Made by a program: the position numbers and the translations under genes. DNA of 64,000 nucleotides, from NCBI GenBank assembly GCA_032173965.1, contig CM063283.1, positions 16,596,501 through 16,660,500 on the forward strand, in the 5' to 3' direction. The DNA is from Sitta carolinensis (taxonomy: Eukaryota; Chordata; Aves; Passeriformes; Sittidae). The notes beneath the pieces were generated by a model. That model searched no databases and was not told where the DNA came from. It was given only the letters and a program-made list of their open reading frames with translations. This document shows positions 13,697 through 24,376 of this stretch, piece after piece; the stretch's first letter is position 1, and every line of letters begins with the position of its first letter.

Positions 13697-14335
13697 TGTC
13701 CTAGGGTGATGTTTGTATCCCCATTTATGTGTGTTCTGCTATGTTGGATGTTATGTTCTGTGCCTGTGAGACGGGCTCTGAAGGACAAATGTTTTGTTTT
13801 GGTTCTGTTATCAGCCTGCTTCCCCCCCCCCACGACTGGCGGGACACAGAGACGGGGCAGTACATAGTGTGGCTGTTGTTTTTTGCTGCTCTCTTTTCTC
13901 CTTGACTCTAGCTCTGGCTGCTGCTTTTGCTCCTGCTCCTGCTTCGCTTCGCTCTTGCTTTTTTTTTTTTCCTTTTTTTTTTTTCTTTTTTCTTGTAACT
14001 ACTGGGACCTGCTCCGGACTGGGACCTGAGAACACCTTGTGGCCGGCAACAGCCATCCCCAGCGCCGGAGGGAGTGACAACAGGGCGACCACCCCCAAGA
14101 GAGACTCGCTGCATTTGTCATCTCTTTTTCAGAGCTGTGAAAAAGTGTTGTCATCTGGTATTGTTCATTTTGTGTACTGGGGGGGGGAGGCTGTGCCTGT
14201 TAAATAAACAGGTTCTTTCCACTTCTCTCCGAGGAATCATTCCCGAACCGGCTGGGGGGAGGGGCCGTGTGGGTTTGATCTCCGGAGGGAGCTTCCTTTG
14301 GAGGTTTTCTCCCAGATTTGCCCTAAACTAGGACA
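13697..14335 (+). mobile_element. Solo LTR of an avian endogenous retrovirus, with TSD and terminal inverted repeats
   Basis: This 639-bp segment begins TGTCCTAG and ends CTAGGACA, a perfect 8-bp terminal inverted repeat. It is flanked by the 5-bp duplication ATTAC at 13692-13696 and 14336-14340. A polyadenylation signal AATAAA lies at 14203-14208, about 130 bp from the right end, so the LTR reads on the plus strand. The downstream GC-rich stretch GGGGGGAGGGGCCGTGTGG fits the U5 of a passerine LTR family as I recall it. Interior C, T and G homopolymers look expanded. No retroviral coding sequence adjoins it, so it is a solo LTR. Open frames inside it, such as plus 13794-14207, are not genes. 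Confidence 0.9.
14203..14208 (+). promoter_or_regulatory. LTR polyadenylation signal AATAAA
   Basis: This canonical hexamer lies in the 3' part of the solo LTR, followed by a pyrimidine-rich segment. It sets the orientation of the LTR. Confidence 0.7.
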
Positions 14336-14340
14336 ATTAC

Positions 14341-15500
14341 TTAACTGTGTGTCATTAAGTGCATTTTAACTTATAACTGTAATCAGAGCTCTGTTATTCA
14401 ATTAAAAAGCCAACCTTGATTCAACCTATATTTAACTCACCCTGTGGTCGTTATGTTGCGTGGTTAAAACCTTGGGGGTTTTTCTAGATAATTGCAAGAC
14501 ACACAAAAAAACTGTCATGAAAATAAATGTGTTGATATTTTTTATAGAAATGTAGTAATCTTGTCATTAAATTATTCAGCTAATTATATGTCATGCAATA
14601 AATGTATTTGTACTTGGTACAGTACCCTGCTTATGGAAAATACTTGTAGCACTCCTACAGGTTACGTTCTCTGGGGGTTACATTCCCTGGGGAAGTGTTT
14701 GCCTCTATAGTTTGAGAGCTTCTGTACTTTTGTTGTCTGGACAGTGTTTTTCTCTAATTGAACTACAAGTTTGTTCTGAGCAGGTATTTATTTTTCGTTT
14801 AGCTGCTGCTGCTGCTATTGCAGACTTGAAGAACAGGTTGGCTGACTCAAAGCCTTATCTATTTTTTTGCATTATATTATCTGAAGTAATCAAATAGATC
14901 ATATAGATCACCCCTATTTACAGGCCCCATCTTCCATAGGAAAAATTAAAACAATCTTTTGCAGCTAGAAAGTCTCACCCCTGAAAGTCCTAGTGTCATG
15001 CAGATGAAGAATTTACTTTACATGTTAAGTTAGTCATGAAAGAATTTTACCATTATGACCCTCTTATAGATTAAGTTCTTGTAAAGAAATGGGTGAGGGT
15101 CTCATGTACAACATGAACATGGGTAACAAAAATGCTTTTGCACAGGGAAAGAAGCCTGAAAAACAGTAATTTTGACCCTGCACATTATGTGGAGGTTGCT
15201 TGATCTAGAGAAAGACAGCCAAGGCCTCGCTAAACCCTTGTCTTCTGTATGATGCAGTTGGCATTTTCTGCCTCACCTTCCCTGCTGTGGCTGCTAAAGT
15301 CACGAAGGTGTTTTACTACTGGTGAGTGAGAGTGTAGTGAGGCATTAATTTCCTGCCCCTCTTTACAACAAGCTCTCCTTAGGGTAAGAAAGAGGTGATA
15401 CTTTTGTACTTGGATTTAAACAAGCAGCTGTATGTGAAGGCTGATGGGCCAACTGGTAAAGCATCCGTATCATTCCCCTAAAGGGAGTACCCTTAGACAG
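14341..15500. other. Unique non-coding stretch
   Basis: Nothing recognisable was found. The open frames are under 75 codons and there is no repeat family signature. Confidence 0.5.
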
Positions 15501-15502
15501 CA

Positions 15503-15839
15503 TGCTTTGTTAGGGTGGGTCTAGATCCCTCCCATGATGCTTTGTACAGCCATATGTAAATGTCCTGTACCCCACTGGTCCTTCCCCCTTGCTCCACCCC
15601 TGAACCCTCATCTGATTTGCCCTGATGCTCTACCCCACCCCCTGCTTTTCCTATGTAGTCCCTGCTCCCCCTAACCTTCCCTGGAGTTCTCTGTCCCTGG
15701 ACCCCTTTGTGGGTAAAAGAATAACGATTCTCTCTGTGGAACCCCATGTGGACTCCTGTCCTCTCTTCAGCATCAAGCCTGAAGCTCGATTCACAGGAGA
15801 GCTGAAATCTCTCTGGTGAAGGTGAGATGTGCCTGTGCA
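15503..15839 (+). mobile_element. Probable old LTR remnant
   Basis: The layout resembles the 3' two-thirds of an LTR read on the plus strand. A pyrimidine- and C-rich stretch is followed by a decayed TATA-like site (CCTATGTAGTCC, near 15650). Then comes a decayed polyadenylation-like site (AAAAGAATAACG, near 15716) and a U5-like segment ending in TGCA near 15839. I found no target-site duplication and the ends are approximate. The solo LTR at 15850 inserted almost at its right edge. It could instead be a decayed gene end or unrelated unique sequence. Confidence 0.35.
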
Positions 15840-15978
15840 CCTGGGAGTGTGTTAAAGGTTTGACGTTGGCACAAGGCCAGTGTCTCTATAACGATATACT
15901 GTTTCTGGTATCTTTTGTGAGATGTGACTAAAAACAGAGTAAAACAGTGTCTAATTTAGAAAGTAAAAGGAAAAAAAC

Positions 15979-15984
15979 TTTATT
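15979..15984 (-). promoter_or_regulatory. LTR polyadenylation signal (minus strand)
   Basis: TTTATT on the plus strand reads AATAAA on the minus strand. The site is kept in the related LTR at 30677-30682 and supports minus-strand orientation of both copies. Confidence 0.6.
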
Positions 15985-16583
15985 ACTTATAATAGGCAAA
16001 GAAGATACATATAGAAGAATATGGAAACTTTAAAAAAACACTCTTCCTCCCCCCCCACCAGTTCTCAACTTAACAAAATAAACTGAAAATTCTCCATTAC
16101 GTTACCACCTTTTAGATAATTAATCTTCAGTCTATTACCACTCTTCCGATAATCAGTACTCAGTTCGTTGAGGAGAGATAGGAGTCCTTCTTGCACTACA
16201 TCGTGGCCTCTTCTTCCATGTCCAGTGCTCTCACCACTGTGCATGGACCAGAGCTGCTTCTAGGGTTTCTCTTTTTTAAAGATGTTTTGGTTAGTTCCAA
16301 GAAACGACAGCTTCTCAAATTTTGGGGACACTTCTCATCTCTGTTCACACTACTGTCTACTCTTGGCTCTAAGTCAATGCCTCTTCCCAGATACAGTTTC
16401 TATGTTATAGAAAAAAAATGAGTCTGTCCAGGGTTATACAAAAGAGTCTAGCCAAAGCTACTCCATCATCTCCTCCCACCTAGGATTCTTTTCAGCGTTC
16501 TCTGACAATCTTCTACTTACACAAACTTTTATCATCTTTGCTCAGTTCTTTCTATCTGTCTTCTTCAAATTCAGGAGGATTAG

Positions 16584-16591
16584 TATTTATA
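16584..16591 (-). promoter_or_regulatory. Candidate LTR TATA box TATAAATA (minus strand)
   Basis: This TATA-like octamer lies in the U3 side of the long LTR. It is in the part missing from the short relative at 30547-31025. Promoter function is inferred only from its position. Confidence 0.4.
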
Positions 16592-19500
16592 AAGTTTCCA
16601 TCATTTACAAAAAGGGTTAAAATCTTGGGCTTTGTTTTCCCAGAACTCTCACGGTATTTTTGCTGCTGGGCACTCTTCTCGCGCCACCCCCCCATACTCC
16701 TTCGGCCGTACTGTTTAGTTGTTGATATCAAATTTCAAGGTGACGAAGATCACACACACGGTTTCTCAGTCTCCCTCCGGGGGGGGGAAGGGGGGAGGGA
16801 AAGGGAAAAGAAGGCTGTCTGCCACCCTTCTATCCTACAGGATTTTCCTCTCCCCCTCTGTGCCCGAGGTTCTGGCCCTACCTCACCCAGGCCGCATGGC
16901 TTCCCCTCCCCCGCCCAGCCAGCCGCTGGGCAGGGGAGATCCCTCCGTCCTCAGGGACCGGAACCAAGAGAGAGCTTTCCGGGCAGCCCTCTGCTTTGAA
17001 CCCCTTGTGTTCTCAGAGGCGGATCCTTGTCCTCAGTGGCCACACCAGGTACCAGTTTTTAAACCTGAGCACTCATTAGTTTGACCACTGAAGTTCAGAA
17101 AAAACTCATTTTTTTCCAAACTACGACAGAGTGTCTTTCTAAAGACACCTCTCCAGGAAGGTTGGGGCACTCTACCACCCATGCCTGCTTTGACAGCAAT
17201 GCTGCAAAAAGGTTTTTATTTAAAAAAAATGTTAGTTTGTGAAGTTAAACCTGCTTGAATACTTAATGCAGTGCATCAGTGAATGCACAGACAGGGTGAG
17301 GCAGGAAATGACAAGACAGCATTGGAGGTAGCTGAGTATTCCCTAACCATTTTACCAGGTGATAGCTATCAAAAAGTGATGTAGTTTTTAAATGTGATAG
17401 CACCTGACTTTTTTTACATTTATATAATGAGCTCTTAAGTGAATGGCTCCAAATCTATCTTGTATTTTTATATATAAAGTAGAATTATCTCTTTTGCTTG
17501 AGATTCACTTGTTGTCTTAATTCACTTTTAGGATAGAAAATGTTTTTCTTTTTCTTTTTCTAATGAAATACTGCATTCCTTCCTTATATAAAACAGCTCC
17601 TTTGGACCTCAACAGTTCTTCTGACCTCAGCAATGGTTGACATGCTTATTCAGAAATTCATATGGGGAAAAAGTACTTTTGAATAGACAAATATGCAGTG
17701 CTGGCCTTTGGAAATAAAAATCTTCCAAATCTAACTCTTCCAGTTGGTATAAAGTATTTTTGTGATGCTTTGTCCTCTCTGTTGATGAGAATCTGAAATG
17801 TGATTGTGTGATGTGCCTCTGGATCTTAGAACAGGACCTCTCTGTAAATCTCCCCAAACTTGATCCATTTGAGATAGAAGCTGAATAACTGATTGTGATT
17901 TTTTAATGTTCCTTTTTAAAAGATGTATTGCTTTTTATTGTGAATCATTTGTCCTACAAAAAAAATCAAATTCTTTTTTGTAAAAAAGTACTAAATAAGG
18001 TATCCAATATACTCAAAATCTATTAGAACTGCTTATGAGTAGCTCCTTATTTGGTACATTTTTTGATGAAGTGTATCACAGCTGTGGATAAATACGAAAC
18101 CAGTAGTCAAATAGGATAAATATTCAATCAGTAATCAGTTATGATGTTTTCCTCTGAGTAGCATCTTCTAAACTCTCAAATATTGGGATGCAGTTTTATG
18201 CATTGTGAAGTTGTATGAGTAGGCTAGTAAAACTATTTTCCTAGGATGGCTCTTTAAATGATTGAGAGATTTTTTTTCAGGATTTTAATGGTTTATTCTT
18301 TTTTATGTATGCTTTTCTTTTATTAAATCTGGTGAACTGCAGAAACGGCAGCATTTCAAGCCTGAGGGGTTTAATATAAACCATAAAAAGACTAGTCAAA
18401 ATCTTGTCTGCTTTTGTGATGTCATTGGAGTGCCCTGTGTATTTTGATTATAGCTATTTACATTAGTCCAAATATTTATATAATGCACAAGGGAAAGTAT
18501 GAGGTGCTAAGTAGAGAATTATCATTTTCTTTATAAGAGGTGTTCATTTCTATGAGCAGATGATGTCTGCGTGTTTTTAGGGAAACGACTTTCAAGCTTC
18601 CAAGTTTTTTAGGAAAACATGCATAGCATAATATACCAAGGAGAAACATTTGCTCTTTCCTTTTAATTCACTCATCTTGTACTTGTCAGCTGGTCTTAAA
18701 TGTAGAACAGAACCAAAAGAAGCATCTATAATTGCTGTGTTAATTCCTCTCTGTGAATTAGAGTGAGCTTCCCCATCTTAAGAGTAGTCCAGACATATTT
18801 CTGAAAGAGGAGTCAAAACAGTGGTTTTAGCTCCTTAGCTAAAAAAAACCCACCTGTGGCTCTGGTGGGCCAGTCAGCATGCCCAGGGAGCAGAGCACAA
18901 GTCAGAGGCTCTTGTGAAGTGTTAAATTCACACCTGATAAGAAGGTGAGTTGCAATGTTTTAAAATCAAGGTAATCAATAAACAAATGTCTCTAAAAAAC
19001 CCCTGCACGTTATTCAGTATTTTAGAGCTTAGGGTTTTTAAATTTCCTTTCTTCTTTTGTTGTCATGACCTCAAATTGCACTGTTTAGGCAATTATTTCA
19101 GCTCTATCATAGACCAGAAAACAAATTCCCATAGTGGCAAAGTGGCAACGAAAGTACATTTAAAAAAAAAAAAAATCATTTGTAGGTCAGAAGGGAATAG
19201 AAAACACAATAGCAGTGCAAACTATGTCCTACTGGTAGTCCTTGCTTAGGACAGCTGGGTCTTCCATTCCCTTCAAACGTGTTTTTGATTACAAGTGCTT
19301 GCCTTTTGTTTTCTGCATGCCCAGACACATGTCTGAGCCTTGAATTGTGGTCTTAATACAGCCATACACTCTTGAATTCAAATGTCCATTTGAAAATAAA
19401 GCAATAAAGGAGTGAAGTACATCAATAACTGTGTCAGAAAAATAGGAATTAGATGATTGTTGGTGGATGATTTCATGATTTTGATGACTTGTTGTATAGA

Positions 19501-20232
19501 GATTGCCATATTACCTGGTGATTATTATTTCAAAATATTTATGAACAGGCAGGAATTAAAGGCTTTGCCTTTAGGACAGAACAAAAATGATATCTGAATA
19601 TCTGAATATTTTTAAGTTTTATTGCAGCCTTTTTAGAAAGCCAAACTCACTGTATGGGTTCTTTTTTTCTCTTTGAGGCTCCTGGGATAGGAATCAAGCT
19701 GCACCTGTTATGTGGGCAGGTGATGTATGTGATGGGCACTAATTGATTTGATGGGCATATTCTGAAAGACAGAAGGCACTTTCAGGAATTTTGTGATAGT
19801 TTTCAAGCAAAATAGATGAAGAGACGTACACTGTTCTGGGATTTTTTTCCATATTGGTTGACATTGTTAGCGTCAATGAATTTGACTGGGAATTCAAAAC
19901 AAAACTTCAGCAGACTCAGAATAAATTAGAATAAAATCAAAGACAATACTTGCAGGATGCCCTGTGAGGAAAATCTGTAAACTTTCATACAGTTCTAACT
20001 GACAGAAATCCTGTTCTCATGCTAATATAGCCAATGTGGGAACAAAAATACAGTGAATGTGTTGTACAAGCAGGATTGTGCTGAACCAGGCTGAATAATG
20101 GTGTTCTCTATGGGATGCCAGCCAGCCTCTTAATGCTTACTGCTGCTGCAAAAGCGCTTGCTAATCCTGCACCAGGAATTGTTTTTCTAAATCATGTTAG
20201 GACTTTGATTTCATTGTAATAGATGGGGGCAA

Positions 20233-20248
20233 GGGGGGGGGGGGGGGG
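20233..20248 (+). repeat. G16 homopolymer
   Basis: Sixteen consecutive G residues are preceded by a G5 run. This can form a G-quadruplex in principle. The length is uncertain because long G runs sequence poorly. Confidence 0.8.
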
Positions 20249-20958
20249 CTTGTGTCTGAGGCTTGGGACAGACAGCGTGTCCCTTTGGAATGGGGGTGCT
20301 TTGTAATGGCGTGTCATGCTGGCATTGCAGCTGACAAGAGCCTGCACAAGGACCAGTGTGGCTTGAAGGAAGCACTGTCTAATTCCCGGGCTCTTTTCTC
20401 ACCTGGGAAATTTGTCTACTACAGACCAGGCTAATGGTGACATTTGGGACTCTCTTGACTTGAATGCTTTTTTAGTTGCAACACAAAAGGGTGACACTGT
20501 GTTAACACTGTATGAGAGAAAGAAGGAAACAACAGCTAGTCTGGCTGCCAGCATCTTGAATTTCAGGATTTGGCAATGATATCTTATCCTGCAAAGAATT
20601 TCCCTCAGAAAGCCAGGTTTTAAATACTGCAGCTAGATAAGTATTTCGATGTCAAGGAGATTTAGCAGAAGACATGCATTTGGAATATCTTCATTTTTCC
20701 CTTAAAATCCACACTGAACTCTGTTCTGTTCTGCTAATCAATAGGTAAATATTGGAACGGTAAAAGGAACAGAGTTTTATTTAGCACCAAATATGAAGAC
20801 CTGTTTGTAGATGTATCTTGGTGTAAGAGCAGGGATTTCACAAGGGTGACAAGTAAAGAAAAGCCCAGTGTTCCCCACTGAGATTTCTGTTTTTAGATTA
20901 GAGAACATTAAATCATACATAAATATGGATTATTGCTGAAGATAACTAAGGAGTTTTG

Positions 20959-21040
20959 TAATAATGATAATTATAAATAATATTAGTAATAATATTAATG
21001 TGATAGTAATAATTAAATATTATTATTAAATAATAATTAT
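20959..21040. repeat. AT-rich (AAT/ATT)n low-complexity tract
   Basis: Imperfect AAT and ATT units continue for about 80 bp with almost no G or C. Confidence 0.75.
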
Positions 21041-22373
21041 GTACACATGGAAGTACTTAGCTCTGTGGACGACTTGTAGGAAATTATCTCTCTGCTTATT
21101 GGAAGACAGGGTGGTTCAGCGAACATGACTGCCTGGCAAGCTACCTAGGAAAGGCATCAGGATCCTTCTCCCACTCCTTTCTTTTCTCCACTTTGTTGGT
21201 TTTTAATGCCTGTTTCAAGGGAAGGTGATCTTTTGCAAAATTCTCAGCAACCAAGCTCAACCAAGGTGGGCAATGATAAGCAATGAGTGATTTCAAGCAG
21301 TTTCAGAATGTTGATATAACTTTCTATTAATAACATGAATCCATCTAAAAAATCCTTCCCAAAGATTATTTTAAGGCAAGTCTCCCTGGAAATAAAATCA
21401 TAGGCTTAAGAAATCCTATTTAATTGAAAACTATAGAATTTAAGCTTTTTAGTTTGTAAGCGATGTTCTGCTTGTTTGGGTAATTCCTGAGTGACTTTTG
21501 CTAGTTTCAGTATAGGCCATTTCTTAGGCCCCAGTACATTTCTCATCAACTATGAATCCTTGAATACCCTTTTATCTGATTTGGGCATCTTTATTTTGTA
21601 GTCAAGCATAGAACTGTGCATCTAGCACTATTATTCGTAAATTGTTTTTAATTAAAAGCCTCTGGAAAATCAACACTGAAGTATCTGCCTGTTATGATTA
21701 TAGGTAAGTTGATAAACATTCATTTTGCCTTGCTTCTTAAGAGAACCAAGTATTACTGCACAACACTTTTATAATCACAGTCGGAAGCCCAGAGAACTTC
21801 ATAAATCAGATTAAAAAATACTTTCTTATAAAGCTAAGTGACCTTATAGATCAATGTTTCTAGATAAGATCCAGCATAAGCTGCTCCAAAGACAGAGAGC
21901 ATCAATCTTAGGTGATTCATTTCCTCAGCTACTCCCAATGCAATTTAGAGATAGACAGTCTCTGCAATAAAAACTTTTCCCAAGAGGCTGAATATTTATA
22001 CTAAGATGTTCTTAATAAGTACAAAAATTGCATCATCTCACGTATAAGGGCTTTGTACAATGCATTTGAAAAATCAAATAGGAAAATTTAATGAACAGTG
22101 TTATTTTTTTGAAATGAACCATTTCCCTATCAAAAGCAGTATTTCTCTTTTACTTCAGTATGAAAATCATAAGGTAACTTTCTTCTTGTGGCATCAGGTA
22201 GTTTTACTAGTTGACATTTTACTGTCCTTCAGGTTTCTGGGAGATCTGTATTGTCAAATTTACATGCAGATATACAAGCATGTTTAAGAGTGATGACTTT
22301 TATTTGCCTTGGCTGAAGGACCAGGAAGGGTTGTTTGCATGAAAGAACTGGAAGTCAGGAGTGGTCACTTTTC

Positions 22374-22396
22374 TTTTTTTTTTTTTTTTTTTTTTT
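22374..22396. repeat. T23 homopolymer tract
   Basis: This is an uninterrupted run of about 23 T residues. Confidence 0.85.
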
Positions 22397-22941
22397 AATT
22401 TCCAATACTGACTGTCTCTTTTTCCTGGGCAAAAAATAGGGAAAATAATTATTTATATGTCAAGAAATAATTTTAGGAATTTGGATGCAAAGTGTTTTGG
22501 AAATCTGAACTTAAAGCCTAGAACTGTGAAATCCTATAAGATAATTTCTTTTTATTTTGCAAAAAGGTAGCAGAAGAAATCAGAAATCAAACATTCTTCT
22601 ACTGTAAAATGCAACAAAGTTTGTTTTGTGGAAAAAGAATGGTATCTAGAAGAATCACTGTTTGCAGTCTTGAGACTGAAGGTGGGGATTCAGGAGTGGG
22701 GAGGACTTTGAGTGTAGCCCTTTGGAGACTGGCAGGTGTGGCAGAGAGAGCAGCAGAAGAAAGGTTAGATTTCCTCTGGTCTGTATTTTGGGTCGTGCGG
22801 GGGGAGTAGACAAAAGTATACATGGCTTAGGAACCAGGGTACAATGACAGGTGGTGGACAAAGAGTTGAGCAGTTTAGAGATTAAAAAAATAATTGTTTA
22901 ACAAGGTAAATTACATTTTGTTTGGGTTTTCTTCCTTATAG

Positions 22942-23076
22942 GCCACTATGTCAGAGCACATCCAGTCACTCGCTATTCATATCAAACATACAAGGCAGCA
23001 GTTGGTATTTACAAAACAGGTGGAAGACTTTTCTTCTGAGAAAAAGCTTATGAACCACATTACAAATCATGAATAA
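22942..23076 (+). other. Weak candidate terminal exon
   Basis: A pyrimidine-rich segment ending in TTATAG looks like a 3' splice site. The frame that follows stays open for 44 codons, contains an ATG at 22948, and ends in a TAA that overlaps AATAAA (GAATAAAAGC). The peptide is lysine- and histidine-rich and matches no family I recognise. No upstream partner exon was found. Chance is the likelier explanation. Confidence 0.15.
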
Positions 23077-23935
23077 AAGCTGGTAAACTTGAGCTGATGA
23101 GCAGAATTCCAAAACAAGAACCACTCAATAGCAGTGATTTGATTGAAATGCTAGTATACATTTAAAGCACGAAATAGTTTAATTTTTGGGTAATCTCACT
23201 CTTTCTTACTGTGTTTCTTTAACTTCCACAGCCTAATTCAGAAGTTTCCTATGTGTAAATTAAGATGTAATCTATATTATGGTAGGCAACTGAGTTAGGG
23301 AGCAGTAGAAACCCTAGTTAGTCACTACACTGAAAGAATTCCCATAGGTAGCCTGTGTCACTCAGCAAAAAGTCAGCTGATGATTACTTTTGCTTTATAA
23401 AGGACATTTTCCTACAGTAGACAGAACAAACTAACTAAAGCTGGTAAATAGTGTGTTTGTTAGAGCAGCTCAGAAAATCTGCACCAAGTATGGGAAATAA
23501 ACCAAGAAATGCAGGTGCTGGGTAAATTTGCTAGGTATCTTGGGATTACCCTCTCCAAGTAGCTAAATTGTTATTCTTCAGCAGTTTAGTATTTATGTAT
23601 AAAACAGTAAATATCCTGCCTAGAAATACCTTTATATATCTGGTCTAAGATAGACAAAACGTGCAACTTAGTTCTTGTTCAAAATAGAGGCTGCTGTGAC
23701 TCTCTCAGCCTGTTCCTCTGTCCTTTGGGCAGAAACCAGCCCTGGATTGGTTGGTTTGGACTTGCTGTGTGTTGACTCTGGGGATGCTCAGAAAAAAAAT
23801 TAAATTATAAATTTCTGAGGCTTGTGGCTTTTCAGTCATTAAGACAGCAGTTTGAATCACTCTTGCTTTTGAGACTGCTTGTTATCACAAAGTGAAGTGA
23901 CCTTCATGCCTGGGAAATTCCTACTCCTCTTCCAC

Positions 23936-23956
23936 ATTGGGCTGTACCAGCCCAAT
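23936..23956. other. Perfect 9-bp hairpin
   Basis: ATTGGGCTG and CAGCCCAAT pair across the loop TAC. No role is known. Confidence 0.55.
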
Positions 23957-24233
23957 AAGCGCAACAGTTCCCAATGACTCTCTCAAGTTTCATTTCCTTG
24001 AGTAGCCAGAGTGAAAGTGGGTTCTGGCTTTCTGGAGTTTCATGAGTAAATCATATGCATGGCAGTTAATGTTTTCTGATTGTGGAAGACAGGGTCTGGC
24101 GAGCGGAAGATATCGCTCTGTACGGGAAGACAGGGTCACTCCCCCCCGCACATAACCGATAGTCATATTAAGTTAGCCAATAGTGTGAAGCTTATTGTGT
24201 AAGCAAACAGATATAATGGCAAGAACTGAAAGA

Positions 24234-24240
24234 TATATAA
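24234..24240 (+). promoter_or_regulatory. LTR TATA box TATATAA
   Basis: This well-formed TATA box lies in the compact LTR, 15 bases upstream of its polyadenylation signal, as expected for an LTR core promoter. Confidence 0.65.
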
Positions 24241-24255
24241 CGCTGTGCAACCCAG

Positions 24256-24261
24256 AATAAA
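24256..24261 (+). promoter_or_regulatory. LTR polyadenylation signal AATAAA
   Basis: This canonical hexamer sits just downstream of the TATA box. The arrangement implies a short R region, as in avian leukosis-type LTRs. Confidence 0.65.
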
Positions 24262-24376
24262 GCGCCATTTGCTGTCCATCATATTGGTGCGTGTGAGCTT
24301 TTGGCCTGAGCACCCTGAGGTGGCTGCCATGCCGTTCCCGAAACAGGTCGCTGCGCCTCGCAGAGGCGACACTGAT

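Larger units (their letters stand above)
15850..17128 (-). mobile_element. Long solo LTR (1.28 kb) of an avian ERV, with TSD
   Basis: On the plus strand the element runs from TGTTAAAGG to CTACGACA. It is flanked by the 5-bp duplication GAGTG at 15845-15849 and 17129-17133. Read on the minus strand it starts TGTCGTAGTTTGG, ends in CCTTTAACA, and has AATAAA (plus-strand 15979-15984) about 130 bp before its 3' end. A TATAAATA site lies upstream on the minus strand (plus-strand 16584-16591). A GC-rich block with C and G runs at about 16670-17040 lies in what would be U3. The left 481 bp match a second LTR at 30547-31025. No internal retroviral genes adjoin it. The 153-codon plus-strand frame at 16538-16999 is antisense to the LTR and not a gene. 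Confidence 0.85.
17134..24075. other. Unique AT-rich non-coding stretch
   Basis: No gene or classifiable transposon was identified. Contents are an A/T-rich imperfect repeat (20959-21040), a 16-base G run (20233-20248), a 23-base T tract (22374-22396), a hairpin (23936-23956) and one weak candidate exon (22942-23076). Confidence 0.55.
24081..24371 (+). mobile_element. Compact solo LTR, class II (alpharetrovirus-like) ERV, with TSD
   Basis: This 291-bp segment runs from TGTGGAAG to GGCGACA, with the 5-bp duplication CTGAT at 24076-24080 and 24372-24376. It has TATATAA at 24234-24240 and AATAAA at 24256-24261, followed by GCGCCATTT and ATTGGTG. This crowded order, with the polyadenylation hexamer just upstream of where transcription should begin, and the CGCCATTT-like start of R resemble avian leukosis-type LTRs, so I assign class II. 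Several CpG sites survive (GCGAGCGG, GCGCCTCGC), which suggests a young insertion. A 13-bp direct repeat, GGAAGACAGGGTC, occurs twice in U3. No retroviral genes adjoin it. Confidence 0.9.

Noticed and set aside
13794..14207. 137-codon plus-strand open frame
   Set aside because: It lies inside the solo LTR at 13697-14335 and encodes homopolymer-derived runs.
16538..16999. 153-codon plus-strand open frame
   Set aside because: It is antisense to the 1.28 kb LTR, through its GC-rich U3.
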